Source: Seohaeicola sp024304985 (GTDB lineage: Bacteria; Pseudomonadota; Alphaproteobacteria; Rhodobacterales; Rhodobacteraceae). From it: a stretch of 64,000 nucleotides of DNA. Positions within the stretch are counted from its first letter, which is position 1. Each line of letters begins with the position of its first letter. Both the position numbers and the translations under genes were made by a program. Below the pieces are notes generated by a model. The model had not been told where the DNA came from, searched no databases, and saw only the letters and a program-made list of their open reading frames with translations. The stretch is taken from NCBI RefSeq assembly GCF_028802875.1, contig NZ_JARAMP010000009.1:1-64000 (forward strand), read 5' to 3'. Below, in pieces: positions 49,418 through 58,567 of this stretch.

Positions 49418-52351
49418 ATGGGGCAGCCTTCACGGATCACGGCGGTCCTCGGGCCGACGAATACCGGCAAGACGCATTACGCCATCGAACGGATGCTGGG
49501 GCACCGGACCGGGATCATCGGCCTGCCGCTGCGCCTGCTGGCGCGCGAGGTCTATGACAAGATCGTCCGCGCACGCGGCCCCTCGGTCGTGGCGCTGGTC
49601 ACGGGCGAAGAACGCATCGTGCCGCCGCGCACCCAATATTGGGTCTGCACCGTTGAAGCGATGCCCGAAGGCATGGGCGTCGATTTTCTGGCCGTGGACG
49701 AGATCCAGCTTTGCGCCGATCCTGAACGCGGCCATGTCTTCACCGACCGGCTGTTGCGTGCGCGGGGCCTGCATGAAACCCTGTTTCTCGGCTCCGACAC
49801 GATGCGCGGCACCATCGCGGCCCTTGTGCCGCAAGCGCAGTTCATGCGCCGCGACAGGATGTCCAAGCTGACCTATGCGGGCTCGAAGAAAATCAGCCGG
49901 ATGCCCGCCCGCAGCGCGATTGTCGGGTTCTCGGTTGATAATGTCTATGCGATTGCCGAACTGATCCGCCGCCAGAAAGGCGGCGCGGCCGTGGTCATGG
50001 GCGCGCTCTCTCCCCGCACCCGCAACGCGCAGGTCGAACTCTATCAGAACGGCGATGTGGATTATCTGGTCGCCACCGATGCCATCGGCATGGGGCTGAA
50101 CCTCGACATCAACCACGTCGCCTTCTCGGCGCTGACCAAATTCGACGGGCGGCGGATGCGCCAGCTTGCGCCCAACGAACTGGCCCAGATCGCAGGCCGC
50201 GCCGGGCGCGGCATGTCGGATGGCACCTTCGGCGTGACAGGCGAGGCCGAGCCTCTGGACGATGAGGTGGCCGAAGCGATCATGGAGCATCGCTTCACCC
50301 CCATCCGCAAACTGCAATGGCGCAACCACGCCCTGCAATTCGGCCAGCTCGATGCCCTCATCGCCTCGCTGGAAGACACGCCCAAGGATGATCTGCTTGT
50401 CCGCGCCCGCGAGGCCGACGACCTTCTGGCCCTCAAATCCCTGTCCCAAGTCGCCGAGGTGCGCGCCCGCGCCTCGGACGCGGCTTCCGTCCGCCTGCTC
50501 TGGGACGTCTGCCGCATCCCCGATTTCCGTGGCATCAGCGGGGCCGAACACGCCACGCTTCTGGAAGCGATCTTCAACTTCCTGCACCAGTCCGGCCGCG
50601 TCCCCGATGACTGGCTGGCGACGCAGATCAAACGCATCGACCGCACCGAGGGCGAGATTGACACACTCTCGAAACGTCTGGCCTTTATCCGCACATGGAC
50701 CTATGTCGCGCAGCGCAGCGGATGGGTGCGTGACGAAAGCCATTGGCGCGAGGCCACGCGCGCTGTAGAAGACAGATTGTCGGATGCGCTCCACGCGCGG
50801 CTGACCCAGAGATTTGTGGACCGCCGCACCTCCGTGCTGTTGCGGCGGCTCAAGCAGAAGGAGGCCCTTTTGGCCGAAGTGAACGACAAGGGTGAAGTGA
50901 CCGTCGAAGGTGAATTCGTCGGCCGCCTCGAAGGGTTCCGGTTCCGTCAGGACCGCGACGCCACCGCGCAAGAGGCCAAGACGATCCGTCAGGCCAGCAT
51001 TTCTGCGCTTGTGCCGCATTTCAATCTCAGGGCGGACCGTTTCTACAACGCCCCCGATACCGAGATCGATTTCACCGAACAAGGTGGCCTCATGTGGGGC
51101 GATCAGGCGGTGGGCAAACTCGTGGCCGGGGCCGATCCCCTGAAGCCGCAGGTTGCCGCCTTCGTCGATGACGAGGCTGGCCCCGATGTGGCGCAAAAGG
51201 TCCAGCGGCGCCTGCAACATTTCATCGACCGCAAGATCGCGGCCCTGTTCGAACCCCTGCTGGCCCTCAGCCGCGACGAGGCGTTGAACGGCCTTGCCCG
51301 CGGCTTCGCCTTCCGCATGGTCGAGAACATGGGCATCCTGCCCCGCGCCAGCGTCATCGAAGAGGTCAAGGCGCTGGATCAGGAGGCGCGCGGTGCCCTG
51401 CGCAAGCATGGCATCCGCTTCGGTCAGTTCACCGTTTTCATGCCGCTTCTGCTGAAACCCGCGCCCACCCGCCTGCGCCTTGTGCTCTGGTCTCTGGCGC
51501 GCGGTCTGGACGAATTCCCCGAAGCCCCGCCGCCGGGTCTGGTCACCGTGCCCACGATCAAGGACGCGCATCCCGAATTCCACATCATGTCGGGCTACCG
51601 CGCCGCGGGCGAGCGGGCGATTCGCATCGACATGCTGGAACGTCTGGCCGACATGCTGCGCGCCGAGGACAGCCGGACCGGGTTCGAGGCCAAGGCCGAC
51701 ATGCTCTCGATCACCGGCATGACGCTGGAGCAGTTCGCCGATCTGATGCAGGGTCTGGGTTACAAGGCCGAGCGCGGCGAGCGCGCCAAGCTCAAGCCCG
51801 CCGAGGCTCCCAAGGCTGAAACGCCCGCCGAGGCACCGACCGAAGCAGCCGAACGTCCCGAGGAAGCCGCCCCCGCGCCCGCCGAGGCCGCACCTGACGC
51901 CCCGACCGAAGAGAGCGCGACAGCGCCGACCGAGGCCACCGCAGAGGTCGCAGCAGAGACTCCGGCCGAAATGGAGGTGTTCTTCACCTTCACATGGGGC
52001 CGCAAACCGCCGTCGCATCAAGGCCGCCCCAACCGTGGCCGCGGTGCAGCACCGCAAGGGCAGGGCGCGCAAGCCGCCCAGCCGCAAGCCGAGGGCGAGG
52101 CGCGTGCCGAACGTGGCGAGCGCAGCGGCAAGCCGCGCGGCAAGGGCAAGCCTCAGGGTGGTGATCGTGGTGGTGACCGCAACAAGTCCCAAGGCGGCGA
52201 CCGCAACAAGGGCCGCGACCGCAACCGCGAGGGTGACAAGCCCCAGCAGGGGGCCAAGACCTATGAGGCCCGCCCGCCCCGCGCCAAGGACCGGATCGAC
52301 CCGGACAACCCCTTCGCCGCCGCCCTCATGGGCCTGCGCGACAAGACCTGA
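49418..52351 (+). CDS. Suv3-like RNA/DNA helicase with low-complexity tail
   Basis: A 977-residue SF2 helicase related to mitochondrial Suv3. Walker A GPTNTGKTH is at 12-20 and the DExx-type box is AVDEIQLC near 90. The helicase C-terminal domain contains ATDAIGMGLNLDI and QIAGRAGRG. Beyond about residue 785 the chain becomes low-complexity: an Ala/Pro/Glu-rich part (about 790-855) and a Gly/Arg/Lys-rich tail (from ~865) with GGDRG, GGDRNK and RDRNRE repeats, typical of RNA-binding tails. The gene is followed by an S4 gene 12 bp away, which supports a role in RNA metabolism. Confidence 0.92.
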   Translation: MGQPSRITAVLGPTNTGKTHYAIERMLGHRTGIIGLPLRLLAREVYDKIVRARGPSVVALVTGEERIVPPRTQYWVCTVEAMPEGMGVDFLAVDEIQLCADPERGHVFTDRLLRARGLHETLFLGSDTMRGTIAALVPQAQFMRRDRMSKLTYAGSKKISRMPARSAIVGFSVDNVYAIAELIRRQKGGAAVVMGALSPRTRNAQVELYQNGDVDYLVATDAIGMGLNLDINHVAFSALTKFDGRRMRQLAPNELAQIAGRAGRGMSDGTFGVTGEAEPLDDEVAEAIMEHRFTPIRKLQWRNHALQFGQLDALIASLEDTPKDDLLVRAREADDLLALKSLSQVAEVRARASDAASVRLLWDVCRIPDFRGISGAEHATLLEAIFNFLHQSGRVPDDWLATQIKRIDRTEGEIDTLSKRLAFIRTWTYVAQRSGWVRDESHWREATRAVEDRLSDALHARLTQRFVDRRTSVLLRRLKQKEALLAEVNDKGEVTVEGEFVGRLEGFRFRQDRDATAQEAKTIRQASISALVPHFNLRADRFYNAPDTEIDFTEQGGLMWGDQAVGKLVAGADPLKPQVAAFVDDEAGPDVAQKVQRRLQHFIDRKIAALFEPLLALSRDEALNGLARGFAFRMVENMGILPRASVIEEVKALDQEARGALRKHGIRFGQFTVFMPLLLKPAPTRLRLVLWSLARGLDEFPEAPPPGLVTVPTIKDAHPEFHIMSGYRAAGERAIRIDMLERLADMLRAEDSRTGFEAKADMLSITGMTLEQFADLMQGLGYKAERGERAKLKPAEAPKAETPAEAPTEAAERPEEAAPAPAEAAPDAPTEESATAPTEATAEVAAETPAEMEVFFTFTWGRKPPSHQGRPNRGRGAAPQGQGAQAAQPQAEGEARAERGERSGKPRGKGKPQGGDRGGDRNKSQGGDRNKGRDRNREGDKPQQGAKTYEARPPRAKDRIDPDNPFAAALMGLRDKT

Positions 52352-52363
52352 CGCGGACGCCCC

Positions 52364-52747
52364 TTGGACGCGCCTGCGGCACGGATGCGGATCGACAAAT
52401 GGCTCTGGCATGCGCGTTTCTTCAAGACGCGCACGCTCGCGGCCAATGTCGTCAGCGCGGGACATGTCCGTATCAACAGCGTCAAGGCCGCCAAACCCGC
52501 ACAGGGCGTGATCCCCGGCGATGTTCTGACCTTCGCGCAGGGTGATGCCGTCCGCGTGGTGCGAGTCGTCGCCCACGGCATCCGCCGTGGCCCCGCCCCC
52601 GAGGCGCAGACGCTCTACGAGGATCTGACCCCGCCGCCCCCCGCGCAGGAGGATGTTCCATCCGCCCCGCAACCGCAGGACGGCGGTCGTCCGACCAAGA
52701 AGGATCGCCGGATATTTGACCTTGATCGTCGTCGCATGCTTGAATGA
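52364..52747 (+). CDS. S4-domain RNA-binding protein (Hsp15-like)
   Basis: A small S4 protein of 127 residues from a TTG at 52364, or 120 residues if the ATG at 52385 is used. The S4 domain reads MRIDKWLWHARFFKTRTLAA, then SAGHVRINSVKAAKPAQGVIPGD (about residues 8-70). The C-terminal part is rich in Pro/Gln and ends in a charged segment with KKDRRIFDLDRRRM. The similarity to heat-shock protein Hsp15 suggests binding to 50S ribosomal subunits with a stalled peptidyl-tRNA. The start codon is uncertain. Confidence 0.85.
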   Translation: MDAPAARMRIDKWLWHARFFKTRTLAANVVSAGHVRINSVKAAKPAQGVIPGDVLTFAQGDAVRVVRVVAHGIRRGPAPEAQTLYEDLTPPPPAQEDVPSAPQPQDGGRPTKKDRRIFDLDRRRMLE

Positions 52748-52812
52748 CGGCGACGGCTGTTCTAGCTAGGCCCGAAAGGTTCCGAAACGGGCCGCTGAGT
52801 TGAGAGAATGAA

Positions 52813-53151
52813 ATGACTTATGTCGTCATCGATAATTGCATCGCCTGCAAATACACCGACTGCGTCGAAGTCTGTCCCGTGGATTGCTTCTACGAAGGCG
52901 AGAACATGCTGGTGATCCACCCGGACGAGTGCATCGATTGCGGCGTCTGCGAACCGGAATGCCCGGCCGATGCGATCCGGCCCGACACGGAACCGGACAT
53001 GGAAAAATGGGTGGCCTTCAACCGGACCTACTCGGAAAAATGGCCCGTGATCATCTCCAAGAAAGACCCGCTCCCCGAGGCCGAGGCGCGCGATGGCGAG
53101 ACCGGGAAGCTTGAGAAATACTTCTCCGAAGCGCCGGGCGAGGGCGGCTGA
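52813..53151 (+). CDS. fdxA: Seven-iron ferredoxin FdxA
   Basis: A 112-residue ferredoxin. The N-terminal cluster ligands are in CIACKYTDCVEVCPVDCFY (the reduced 3Fe-4S-type binding set with an altered spacing) and CIDCGVCEPECPADAI (4Fe-4S). A longer C-terminal region, YSEKWPVIISKKDPLPEAEA, is typical of FdxA. The gene is upstream of carD, a conserved neighbour pair in alphaproteobacteria. Confidence 0.95.
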   Translation: MTYVVIDNCIACKYTDCVEVCPVDCFYEGENMLVIHPDECIDCGVCEPECPADAIRPDTEPDMEKWVAFNRTYSEKWPVIISKKDPLPEAEARDGETGKLEKYFSEAPGEGG

Positions 53152-53468
53152 TCCGCCCGATTCGGGGCATGTGACAGGCCTGTTCGCAGGGCAGGTGGTA
53201 TCGACAGTCACACTCAAAGGCTGAACCCCCTGCCATATCAAGGGCTTGATCGGGCAATATGACGTGTCGCATGCGTATTGCTTCCGTATGTGTAATTTTT
53301 GTGATATGGTCTGCACACACATGATGTAGACCCCATGGCCCCCGTCCCGCCAAGCCAGTGCCTGCGGACGGAAATTCTGCGAGACATGACCCGGTCAACG
53401 AGATTAGTGATAATCTCGCCCGTCTTTTTGTCGCGCAGGGCCTTGGCGTCAATGCGAGGAAAGATTGC
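53152..53468. promoter_or_regulatory. Leader region before carD
   Basis: About 317 bp separate fdxA and the carD start. I saw no coding potential. An AT-rich stretch at about 53270-53320, ending near GATATGGT, could hold the carD promoter, but no clear -35/-10 pair is evident. GAGGAAAG before the ATG is the ribosome site of carD. Confidence 0.4.
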
Positions 53469-53978
53469 ATGAGCAAGACCAAGAAGTCCGAGTTTCGTCC
53501 CAATGATTATGTGGTCTATCCGGCCCATGGTGTGGGTCAGATCATCTCGATCGAAGAGCAGGAAATCGCGGGGATCGCGCTTGAACTGTTCGTGATCTCG
53601 TTCGAGAAGGACAAGATGACCCTGCGGGTGCCGACCAACAAGGCCACCGAGATCGGGATGCGCTCGCTCTCCAGCCCGGATGTTGTCTCCAAGGCAATGT
53701 CCACGCTGAAAGGCAAAGCCAAGGTCAAGCGGGCCATGTGGTCGCGCCGCGCGCAGGAATATGAACAGAAGATCAATTCGGGCGACCTGATCGCGATTGC
53801 CGAAGTGGTGCGCGACCTGCACCGTAACGACGATCAGCGCGAGCAGAGCTATTCCGAGCGTCAGCTTTATGAGGCCGCGCTCGAGCGTCTGACACGCGAA
53901 GTGGCCGCCGTCAGCGGTGGCGACGAAGTGTCGGCTGCCAAGCAGGTTGACGAGGTTCTGGTATCGCGCGCCGCGTGA
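53469..53978 (+). CDS. CarD-family transcriptional regulator (CdnL-like)
   Basis: A 169-residue protein with the N-terminal CarD/TRCF RNA-polymerase-interacting domain (about 8-65, FRPNDYVVYPAHGVGQIISI) and a helical C-terminal DNA-binding domain (WSRRAQEYEQKINSGDLIAI). Such proteins bind RNA polymerase β and stabilise open complexes, especially at rRNA promoters. The ATG at 53469 follows GAGGAAAG. It is followed by a strong terminator. Symbols carD and cdnL are both in use for the family. Confidence 0.93.
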   Translation: MSKTKKSEFRPNDYVVYPAHGVGQIISIEEQEIAGIALELFVISFEKDKMTLRVPTNKATEIGMRSLSSPDVVSKAMSTLKGKAKVKRAMWSRRAQEYEQKINSGDLIAIAEVVRDLHRNDDQREQSYSERQLYEAALERLTREVAAVSGGDEVSAAKQVDEVLVSRAA

Positions 53979-54001
53979 TTGCCCGACCCTGATCGTATGA
54001 A

Positions 54002-54032
54002 AACCGCGTCCCTCCGGGCGCGGTTTTTTTTA
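54002..54032 (+). terminator. Rho-independent terminator of carD
   Basis: AAACCGCG (54002-54009) pairs with CGCGGTTT (54020-54027), loop TCCCTCCGGG, followed by TTTTT, 24 bp after the carD stop. Confidence 0.9.
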
Positions 54033-54164
54033 TGGCCGTTCATATTTGTGCCCCTGTCGCGCTGTTCAGGCCGCAGGCCGCACCTGTTGCCTCGCCCCGC
54101 CAGCAGCGCGCGCCGCAGCCCGGTCCGGCGCAACACCGTGTTGATCTTGCAGGATAATCTTTCC

Positions 54165-54181
54165 TGTCCCACGATGGGACA
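54165..54181 (-). repeat. 17-bp palindrome, copy 1 (abuts cobS stop)
   Basis: On the minus strand it reads TGTCCCATCGTGGGACA, directly after the cobS stop codon. The same 17 bases occur at 59726-59742 downstream of hpd. GTCCCA/TGGGAC form a 6-bp stem with TCG loop. No T-run follows here. Confidence 0.65.
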
Positions 54182-54952
54182 TCAGGCCCCGACCAGCGTC
54201 ACCAGCACCAATAGGGCAGCAACCTCGGCCACCTGCTGCGCCGCCCCCAGCACATCCCCGGTCTGCCCCCCGATCTTGCCCCGCGCCAGCGCCGCCACGC
54301 CCCAGCCCGACAGGGCGACGGTCATGATCAGCAGCAGCGCCGCCAGACCCAGCGCCATCAGGGCCAGAATGGCCCCCAGCGCCGCCCCCAGCACCGCCGT
54401 GTCAAAACTGACCCGCCCCACCGACCGCGACAGCCCGCCCTCGCGCGCAAAGGGCAGGGCATGCAGCAGCCCCGGCATCACCGCCCGCGACAGCGCTCCC
54501 ACCGCGATCAGGGCAGGCAGCGCCAGCCCCGCTTCGAACAGCAGGGTCAGGGCCATCCACCGCAGCCCCAGCGACAGGATCAGCGCGATCACGCCATAGC
54601 TGCCGATATGGCTGTCCTTCATGATCTCCAGCCGCCGCGCGACCGTCCAGCCGCCCCAGAACCCGTCTGCCGTGTCGGCCAGCCCGTCCTCGTGCATGGC
54701 CCCGGTCATCATGGTCAGCAGGCCCAGACACAGCCCCGCCGCCAGCAGCGCGGGCAGGCCCAGCCCCAGCAGGATCACCCCCGCCAGCCCCGCAAGCAAA
54801 CCCAGCACGGCCCCCACCACCGGCCAGGACCACGCCGCCGCCGCCCCCCGCGCCAGAGCCGCGTCCGAGGCCCGCAGCGGCAGGCGGGTCAGCAAGGCGA
54901 AACCTGCCGACAGGTCGCCGCCCCGCATCCAAGCCCTGTCGTCCTGTGTCAT
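54182..54952 (-). CDS. cobS: Adenosylcobinamide-GDP ribazoletransferase CobS
   Basis: A 256-residue polytopic membrane enzyme that joins adenosylcobinamide-GDP with α-ribazole to form cobalamin. The family signatures LTRLPLR near the start and MTGAMHEDGLADTADGFWGG (about 80-100), with EIMKDSHIGSYGVIAL after, are visible; the rest is hydrophobic. The ATG at 54952 has AGAGG upstream. It is divergent from cobT, the partner that makes α-ribazole phosphate; both act in the last steps of B12 synthesis. Confidence 0.95.
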   Translation of the reverse strand: MTQDDRAWMRGGDLSAGFALLTRLPLRASDAALARGAAAAWSWPVVGAVLGLLAGLAGVILLGLGLPALLAAGLCLGLLTMMTGAMHEDGLADTADGFWGGWTVARRLEIMKDSHIGSYGVIALILSLGLRWMALTLLFEAGLALPALIAVGALSRAVMPGLLHALPFAREGGLSRSVGRVSFDTAVLGAALGAILALMALGLAALLLIMTVALSGWGVAALARGKIGGQTGDVLGAAQQVAEVAALLVLVTLVGA

Positions 54953-55019
54953 CGAAATGCCTCTTGCCGCCTTGCCCATACCGGTCCTTCGGTTAAACAC
55001 GGGATCGGACCCCCGATCA

Positions 55020-56048
55020 ATGAGCGAGCATATGGCCAGACAATTCCCCACCCTCGATACGCTCCGCGCCGCCCTGCGTGACCTGCCCGCGCCTGAGGCC
55101 GGGGCGGTGGCCGCAGCGCAGGCCCGCAACGGCCAGTTGACCAAGCCGCCGGGCGCCCTGGGCCGGCTGGAGGATCTGGCGATCTGGATGGCGGGCTGGC
55201 AGGGCACGGACCGGCCCCATGTCAACGCCCCGCAGGTGATCATCTTCGCGGGCAATCACGGCGTCACGGCGCGCGGCGTCTCGGCCTTTCCGGCGGCGGT
55301 CACCGAACAGATGGTCCTGAACTTTCAGGCCGGCGGCGCCGCGATCAACCAGTTGGCCAAGACCTTCGGCGCGCGGATGGACGTGCATGCGCTGATGCTG
55401 GACAGACCCACCGCCGATTTCACGGCAGACGCGGCGATGACCGAGGATGCCTTTCTGGACGCCGTATCGACCGGCTGGCATGCGGTCGATCCGCAGGCCG
55501 ATCTGCTGGTGACGGGCGAGATGGGGATCGGCAACACAACCTCGGCGGCGGCACTGGCCCATGCGATCTGTGGCGGGCAGCCTGCCGATTGGGTCGGGCG
55601 GGGCACGGGCGTCGATGATGCGGGGCTGACGCTCAAGGCGCAGGTCGTGGCCGAAGGTGTGGCGCGGCACCCGCATTGCCGCCGCGACGGGATCGAGGCG
55701 CTGCGATGCCTTGGCGGGCGGGAACTGGCCGCGATGGCGGGCGCGATCCTGCGGGCACGGCATCTGCGGATCCCCGTCCTTCTGGACGGCTTCATCTGCA
55801 CCGCCGCCGCCGCCTGCCTTGAGGCCGCGCAACCCGGCGCGCTGGATCATTGCCTTGCCGCCCATGTCAGCGCGGAATCAGGTCATGCGCCGCTTCTGGC
55901 CTATCTGGGCAAGGCACCGATCCTGTCGCTGAACCTGCGGCTGGGCGAAGGCTCGGGCGCGGCGCTGGCCATCGGCATCCTGCAAGGGGCCGTCGCCTGC
56001 CATTCCGGCATGGCCACCTTCGCCGAGGCGGGGGTGTCCGGGGCCTGA
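55020..56048 (+). CDS. cobT: Nicotinate-nucleotide-dimethylbenzimidazole phosphoribosyltransferase CobT
   Basis: A 342-residue enzyme that activates dimethylbenzimidazole as α-ribazole phosphate. Family parts include TKPPGALGRLEDLAIWMA near 40, VIIFAGNHGVTARGVSAFP near 73, GEMGIGNTTSAAAL and VGRGTGVDD. The catalytic Glu lies in the C-terminal LNLRLGEGSGAALA. Two ATGs compete (55020 and 55032); I used the first. It is divergent from cobS. Confidence 0.94.
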   Translation: MSEHMARQFPTLDTLRAALRDLPAPEAGAVAAAQARNGQLTKPPGALGRLEDLAIWMAGWQGTDRPHVNAPQVIIFAGNHGVTARGVSAFPAAVTEQMVLNFQAGGAAINQLAKTFGARMDVHALMLDRPTADFTADAAMTEDAFLDAVSTGWHAVDPQADLLVTGEMGIGNTTSAAALAHAICGGQPADWVGRGTGVDDAGLTLKAQVVAEGVARHPHCRRDGIEALRCLGGRELAAMAGAILRARHLRIPVLLDGFICTAAAACLEAAQPGALDHCLAAHVSAESGHAPLLAYLGKAPILSLNLRLGEGSGAALAIGILQGAVACHSGMATFAEAGVSGA

Positions 56049-56055
56049 GGCGGGG

Positions 56056-57933
56056 TCAGCCCGCCTCGGCCGGGCGATTCTCGTCCAGCCGGGCCAGCAG
56101 CATGACCTCAAGCTCCTTGTTCAACTCACGCGCACGGGTCACATAGGCCGTATTCTGTTCGGTCGGCACATCGGGGTTCCACAGATCAGCCAGTTCGCGC
56201 AACGCGTCGCGGTCGTGGTGGTAGAACACGGTTTCGGCCTGCGACGCCTCGTATTCGCTCAGTCCCATATTCTCCAGAACATAGCGGCCCGCGCGCAGCG
56301 AGCTGTCGAACATCTCGCGCACCACGTCATTCGCACCGGCCTTGACCAGTTGGAACACATGCACCCGGTCGCGGGCGCGGGCGATGATGTGCAGGTCCGG
56401 GCGCTCTTGCCGGGCATAGGTCACCAGCCGGTTGGTCGCGGCGGGATCGTCCAGTGCCACGACCAGCACGCGCGCCTTGTGCAGCCCTGCGGCATGTAAC
56501 AATTCGGGCCTCGTGGGATCGCCGAAAAAGCCCTTGAAGCCGAACTGGCGCATCAGCTGGATCGTGGGCATGTCGTGATCCAGCACCACTGTCTTGAACC
56601 CGCTGGACTGCACCAGCCGGTTGACGATCTGCCCGAAGCGGCCGATTCCGGCAATGATCACGGTGCCTTGCTCGGTCACCTCGTCATGGGGTGTTGCCTC
56701 GCCCGTTTCGATCAGGCGGCGTGACAACTGATCGAACAGGATGAACAGAAGCGGTGTGATCAGCATCGACAAGGCGACCACAAGCAGCAGTTGGTCCGCC
56801 AATCCGCGCGGCAAGACATTCTGCTGGACCGAGAAGGACAGCAACACGAAGCCGAATTCCCCCGCCTGTGCCAGAGACAGGGTGAACAGCCACTGGTCGC
56901 GCCCCTTGAGCTTGAAGGCAAGGCCCAGCCCGTAAAGGATCATGCCCTTCAGCACCATCAGCCCCAGCGTCATGCCGATCAGCAGGAGAGGGTCCGCAAA
57001 AAGCATCCCGAAATTGATGCCCGCGCCCACGGTGATGAAGAACAGGCCCAACAGAAGCCCCTTGAAGGGTTCGATATCGCTTTCCAGCTCGTGCCGGAAC
57101 TCGCTATTGGCCAGCACCACACCCGCAAGGAAGGTGCCAAGGGCGGGTGAGAGGCCCACCAGCATCATCAGAAAGCCGATCCCCAGCACGATCAGCAGGG
57201 CGAGCGCGGTATACATCTCGCGCAGATGCGTGTGATGGATGAACCGGAACAGGGGCCGGATCAGGTAAATGCCCGCCAGAATCACGATCGCCACGGCCCC
57301 CAGCGTCACCAGCGTGACGCCCCAGCCCGGCAAACCCTCGACCAGCGACATGCTGTGGCCGTGATCCTCGATCTGCGAGGGTCGCAGCACCTCGCCATTC
57401 GGGCCGACCTGCGCCAGCATGGGAAAGGCCAGAAGCGGCATCAGCGCCAGCATCGGGATCACCGCGATATCCTGCGTCAGCAGCACCGAAAAGGCGGACC
57501 TTCCGCCGCCGGTCTGCATCAGCCCCTTTTCCGACAGGGTTTGCAGGACGATGGCGGTGGAGGACAGCGCGAGGACGAGGCCAACCGCCAGCGCCGTGCT
57601 CCATGCCAGACCGAAGGCCATGCCTGCGGCCATCACCGCCGCCATGGTCAGCACGATCTGCGCGCCGCCCAGTCCCAGCAATTTGTGGCGCATGTCCCAA
57701 AGTGCGCGGGGTTCCAGTTCCAGTCCGATCAGGAACAGCATCATCACCACGCCGAATTCCGCGAAATGTTGCAGGTCCTGCGTTTCAGACCCTACCAGCC
57801 CCAGCACCGGGCCGATGACGATCCCTGCCGCCAGATAGCCCAGCACCGACCCCAGCCCCAAACGTGCGGCGATGGGCACGGCGATCACGGCTGCGGCCAG
57901 ATAGATCGAGGCTTGATAGAGGAAGGTTTCCAT
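56056..57933 (-). CDS. Monovalent cation:proton antiporter (CPA2, KefB/KefC-like)
   Basis: A 625-residue inner-membrane exchanger. The N-terminal half (about 1-380) has about twelve membrane helices, with GLELEPRALWDM and VLANSEFRHELESDIEPFKG typical of CPA2/Kef proteins. An RCK/TrkA-N domain follows near 400 (TVIIAGIGRFGQIVNRLVQ) and binds nucleotide. It is likely a glutathione-gated or pH-dependent K+/H+ antiporter. The ATG at 57933 has GAGG with good spacing. No KefF/KefG ancillary gene is adjacent. Confidence 0.9.
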   Translation of the reverse strand: METFLYQASIYLAAAVIAVPIAARLGLGSVLGYLAAGIVIGPVLGLVGSETQDLQHFAEFGVVMMLFLIGLELEPRALWDMRHKLLGLGGAQIVLTMAAVMAAGMAFGLAWSTALAVGLVLALSSTAIVLQTLSEKGLMQTGGGRSAFSVLLTQDIAVIPMLALMPLLAFPMLAQVGPNGEVLRPSQIEDHGHSMSLVEGLPGWGVTLVTLGAVAIVILAGIYLIRPLFRFIHHTHLREMYTALALLIVLGIGFLMMLVGLSPALGTFLAGVVLANSEFRHELESDIEPFKGLLLGLFFITVGAGINFGMLFADPLLLIGMTLGLMVLKGMILYGLGLAFKLKGRDQWLFTLSLAQAGEFGFVLLSFSVQQNVLPRGLADQLLLVVALSMLITPLLFILFDQLSRRLIETGEATPHDEVTEQGTVIIAGIGRFGQIVNRLVQSSGFKTVVLDHDMPTIQLMRQFGFKGFFGDPTRPELLHAAGLHKARVLVVALDDPAATNRLVTYARQERPDLHIIARARDRVHVFQLVKAGANDVVREMFDSSLRAGRYVLENMGLSEYEASQAETVFYHHDRDALRELADLWNPDVPTEQNTAYVTRARELNKELEVMLLARLDENRPAEAG

Positions 57934-57966
57934 GGGTCGTCCTCGCGGTTGTTCGGGCGGTTGCAC

Positions 57967-58422
57967 TCAGGTGGGCAGGGGGGCGTCCTGCTTGAACTGG
58001 TCCATGACGATCTGGCTTTGCACGCGGGCCACGGCGGGATGCGGCAGCAGCACCTCATGGATCAGCCGGTTCAGCGCGGGCAGGTCGTCACAATAGACCC
58101 TGAGCAGGTAATCCGCATCGCCTGTCAGGGTCCATGCCGAAATGATCGCCGGTTGCGTGTCGACGAGCCTTGCAAAGCTGCGCGACTGTTCGGGGCCGTG
58201 GGTGGCCAGCTGGACCTGCACGAAGGCCTGCACATGCAGGCCCAGCTTCATCGGATCCAGCCGCGCGGCATAGGCGGTGATGAACCCCTCGGCCTCCAGC
58301 CGCTGCCGACGGCGCCCGGCCTGGCTGGGCGACAGGTTCAGCACCTCGCTCAGGTCCTGCGCGGTCAGATGGGCGTTCTTTTGCAGCGCTGCCAGCAGGC
58401 GTTTGTCGGTGTCATCCAGCAT
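57967..58422 (-). CDS. Lrp/AsnC-family transcriptional regulator
   Basis: A 151-residue regulator: N-terminal helix-turn-helix (LDDTDKRLLAALQKNAHLT and VLNLSPSQAGRRRQRLEAEG, residues 2-50) and C-terminal RAM/AsnC effector domain (about 60-140, LHVQAFVQVQLATHG and ISAWTLTGDADYLLRVY). The ATG at 58422 has GGAGAT at good spacing. It is divergent from hpd, so tyrosine or phenylalanine degradation is its likely target, and an aromatic amino acid its likely effector. Confidence 0.93.
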   Translation of the reverse strand: MLDDTDKRLLAALQKNAHLTAQDLSEVLNLSPSQAGRRRQRLEAEGFITAYAARLDPMKLGLHVQAFVQVQLATHGPEQSRSFARLVDTQPAIISAWTLTGDADYLLRVYCDDLPALNRLIHEVLLPHPAVARVQSQIVMDQFKQDAPLPT

Positions 58423-58461
58423 ATGCGCGATCTCCGCATGGGGTGCGTCTTTTCTGTGAGA

Positions 58462-58509
58462 TTTCCGCATATATGGCCGGAAACCATCCCGAGAATGCGC
58501 AGATTTCCG
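58462..58509. promoter_or_regulatory. Candidate Lrp-type operator between lrp and hpd
   Basis: TTTCCG (58462-58467) and CGGAAA (58478-58483) are an inverted pair 10 bp apart; a second TTTCCG is at 58504-58509, 42 bp from the first (four helical turns). They lie between divergent Lrp regulator and hpd. Lrp-family sites are often weak and phased, which fits. Inference only. Confidence 0.4.
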
Positions 58510-58567
58510 GCGATGATGGCGGTATTCTTGGCGCAACGCAACAGGACAACCAACAGGAGACAGCGCA

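Noticed and set aside
49430..52672. An open frame of more than 1,000 codons antisense to the Suv3-like helicase
   Set aside because: It is a shadow of the GC-rich helicase gene; the helicase motifs are on the other strand.
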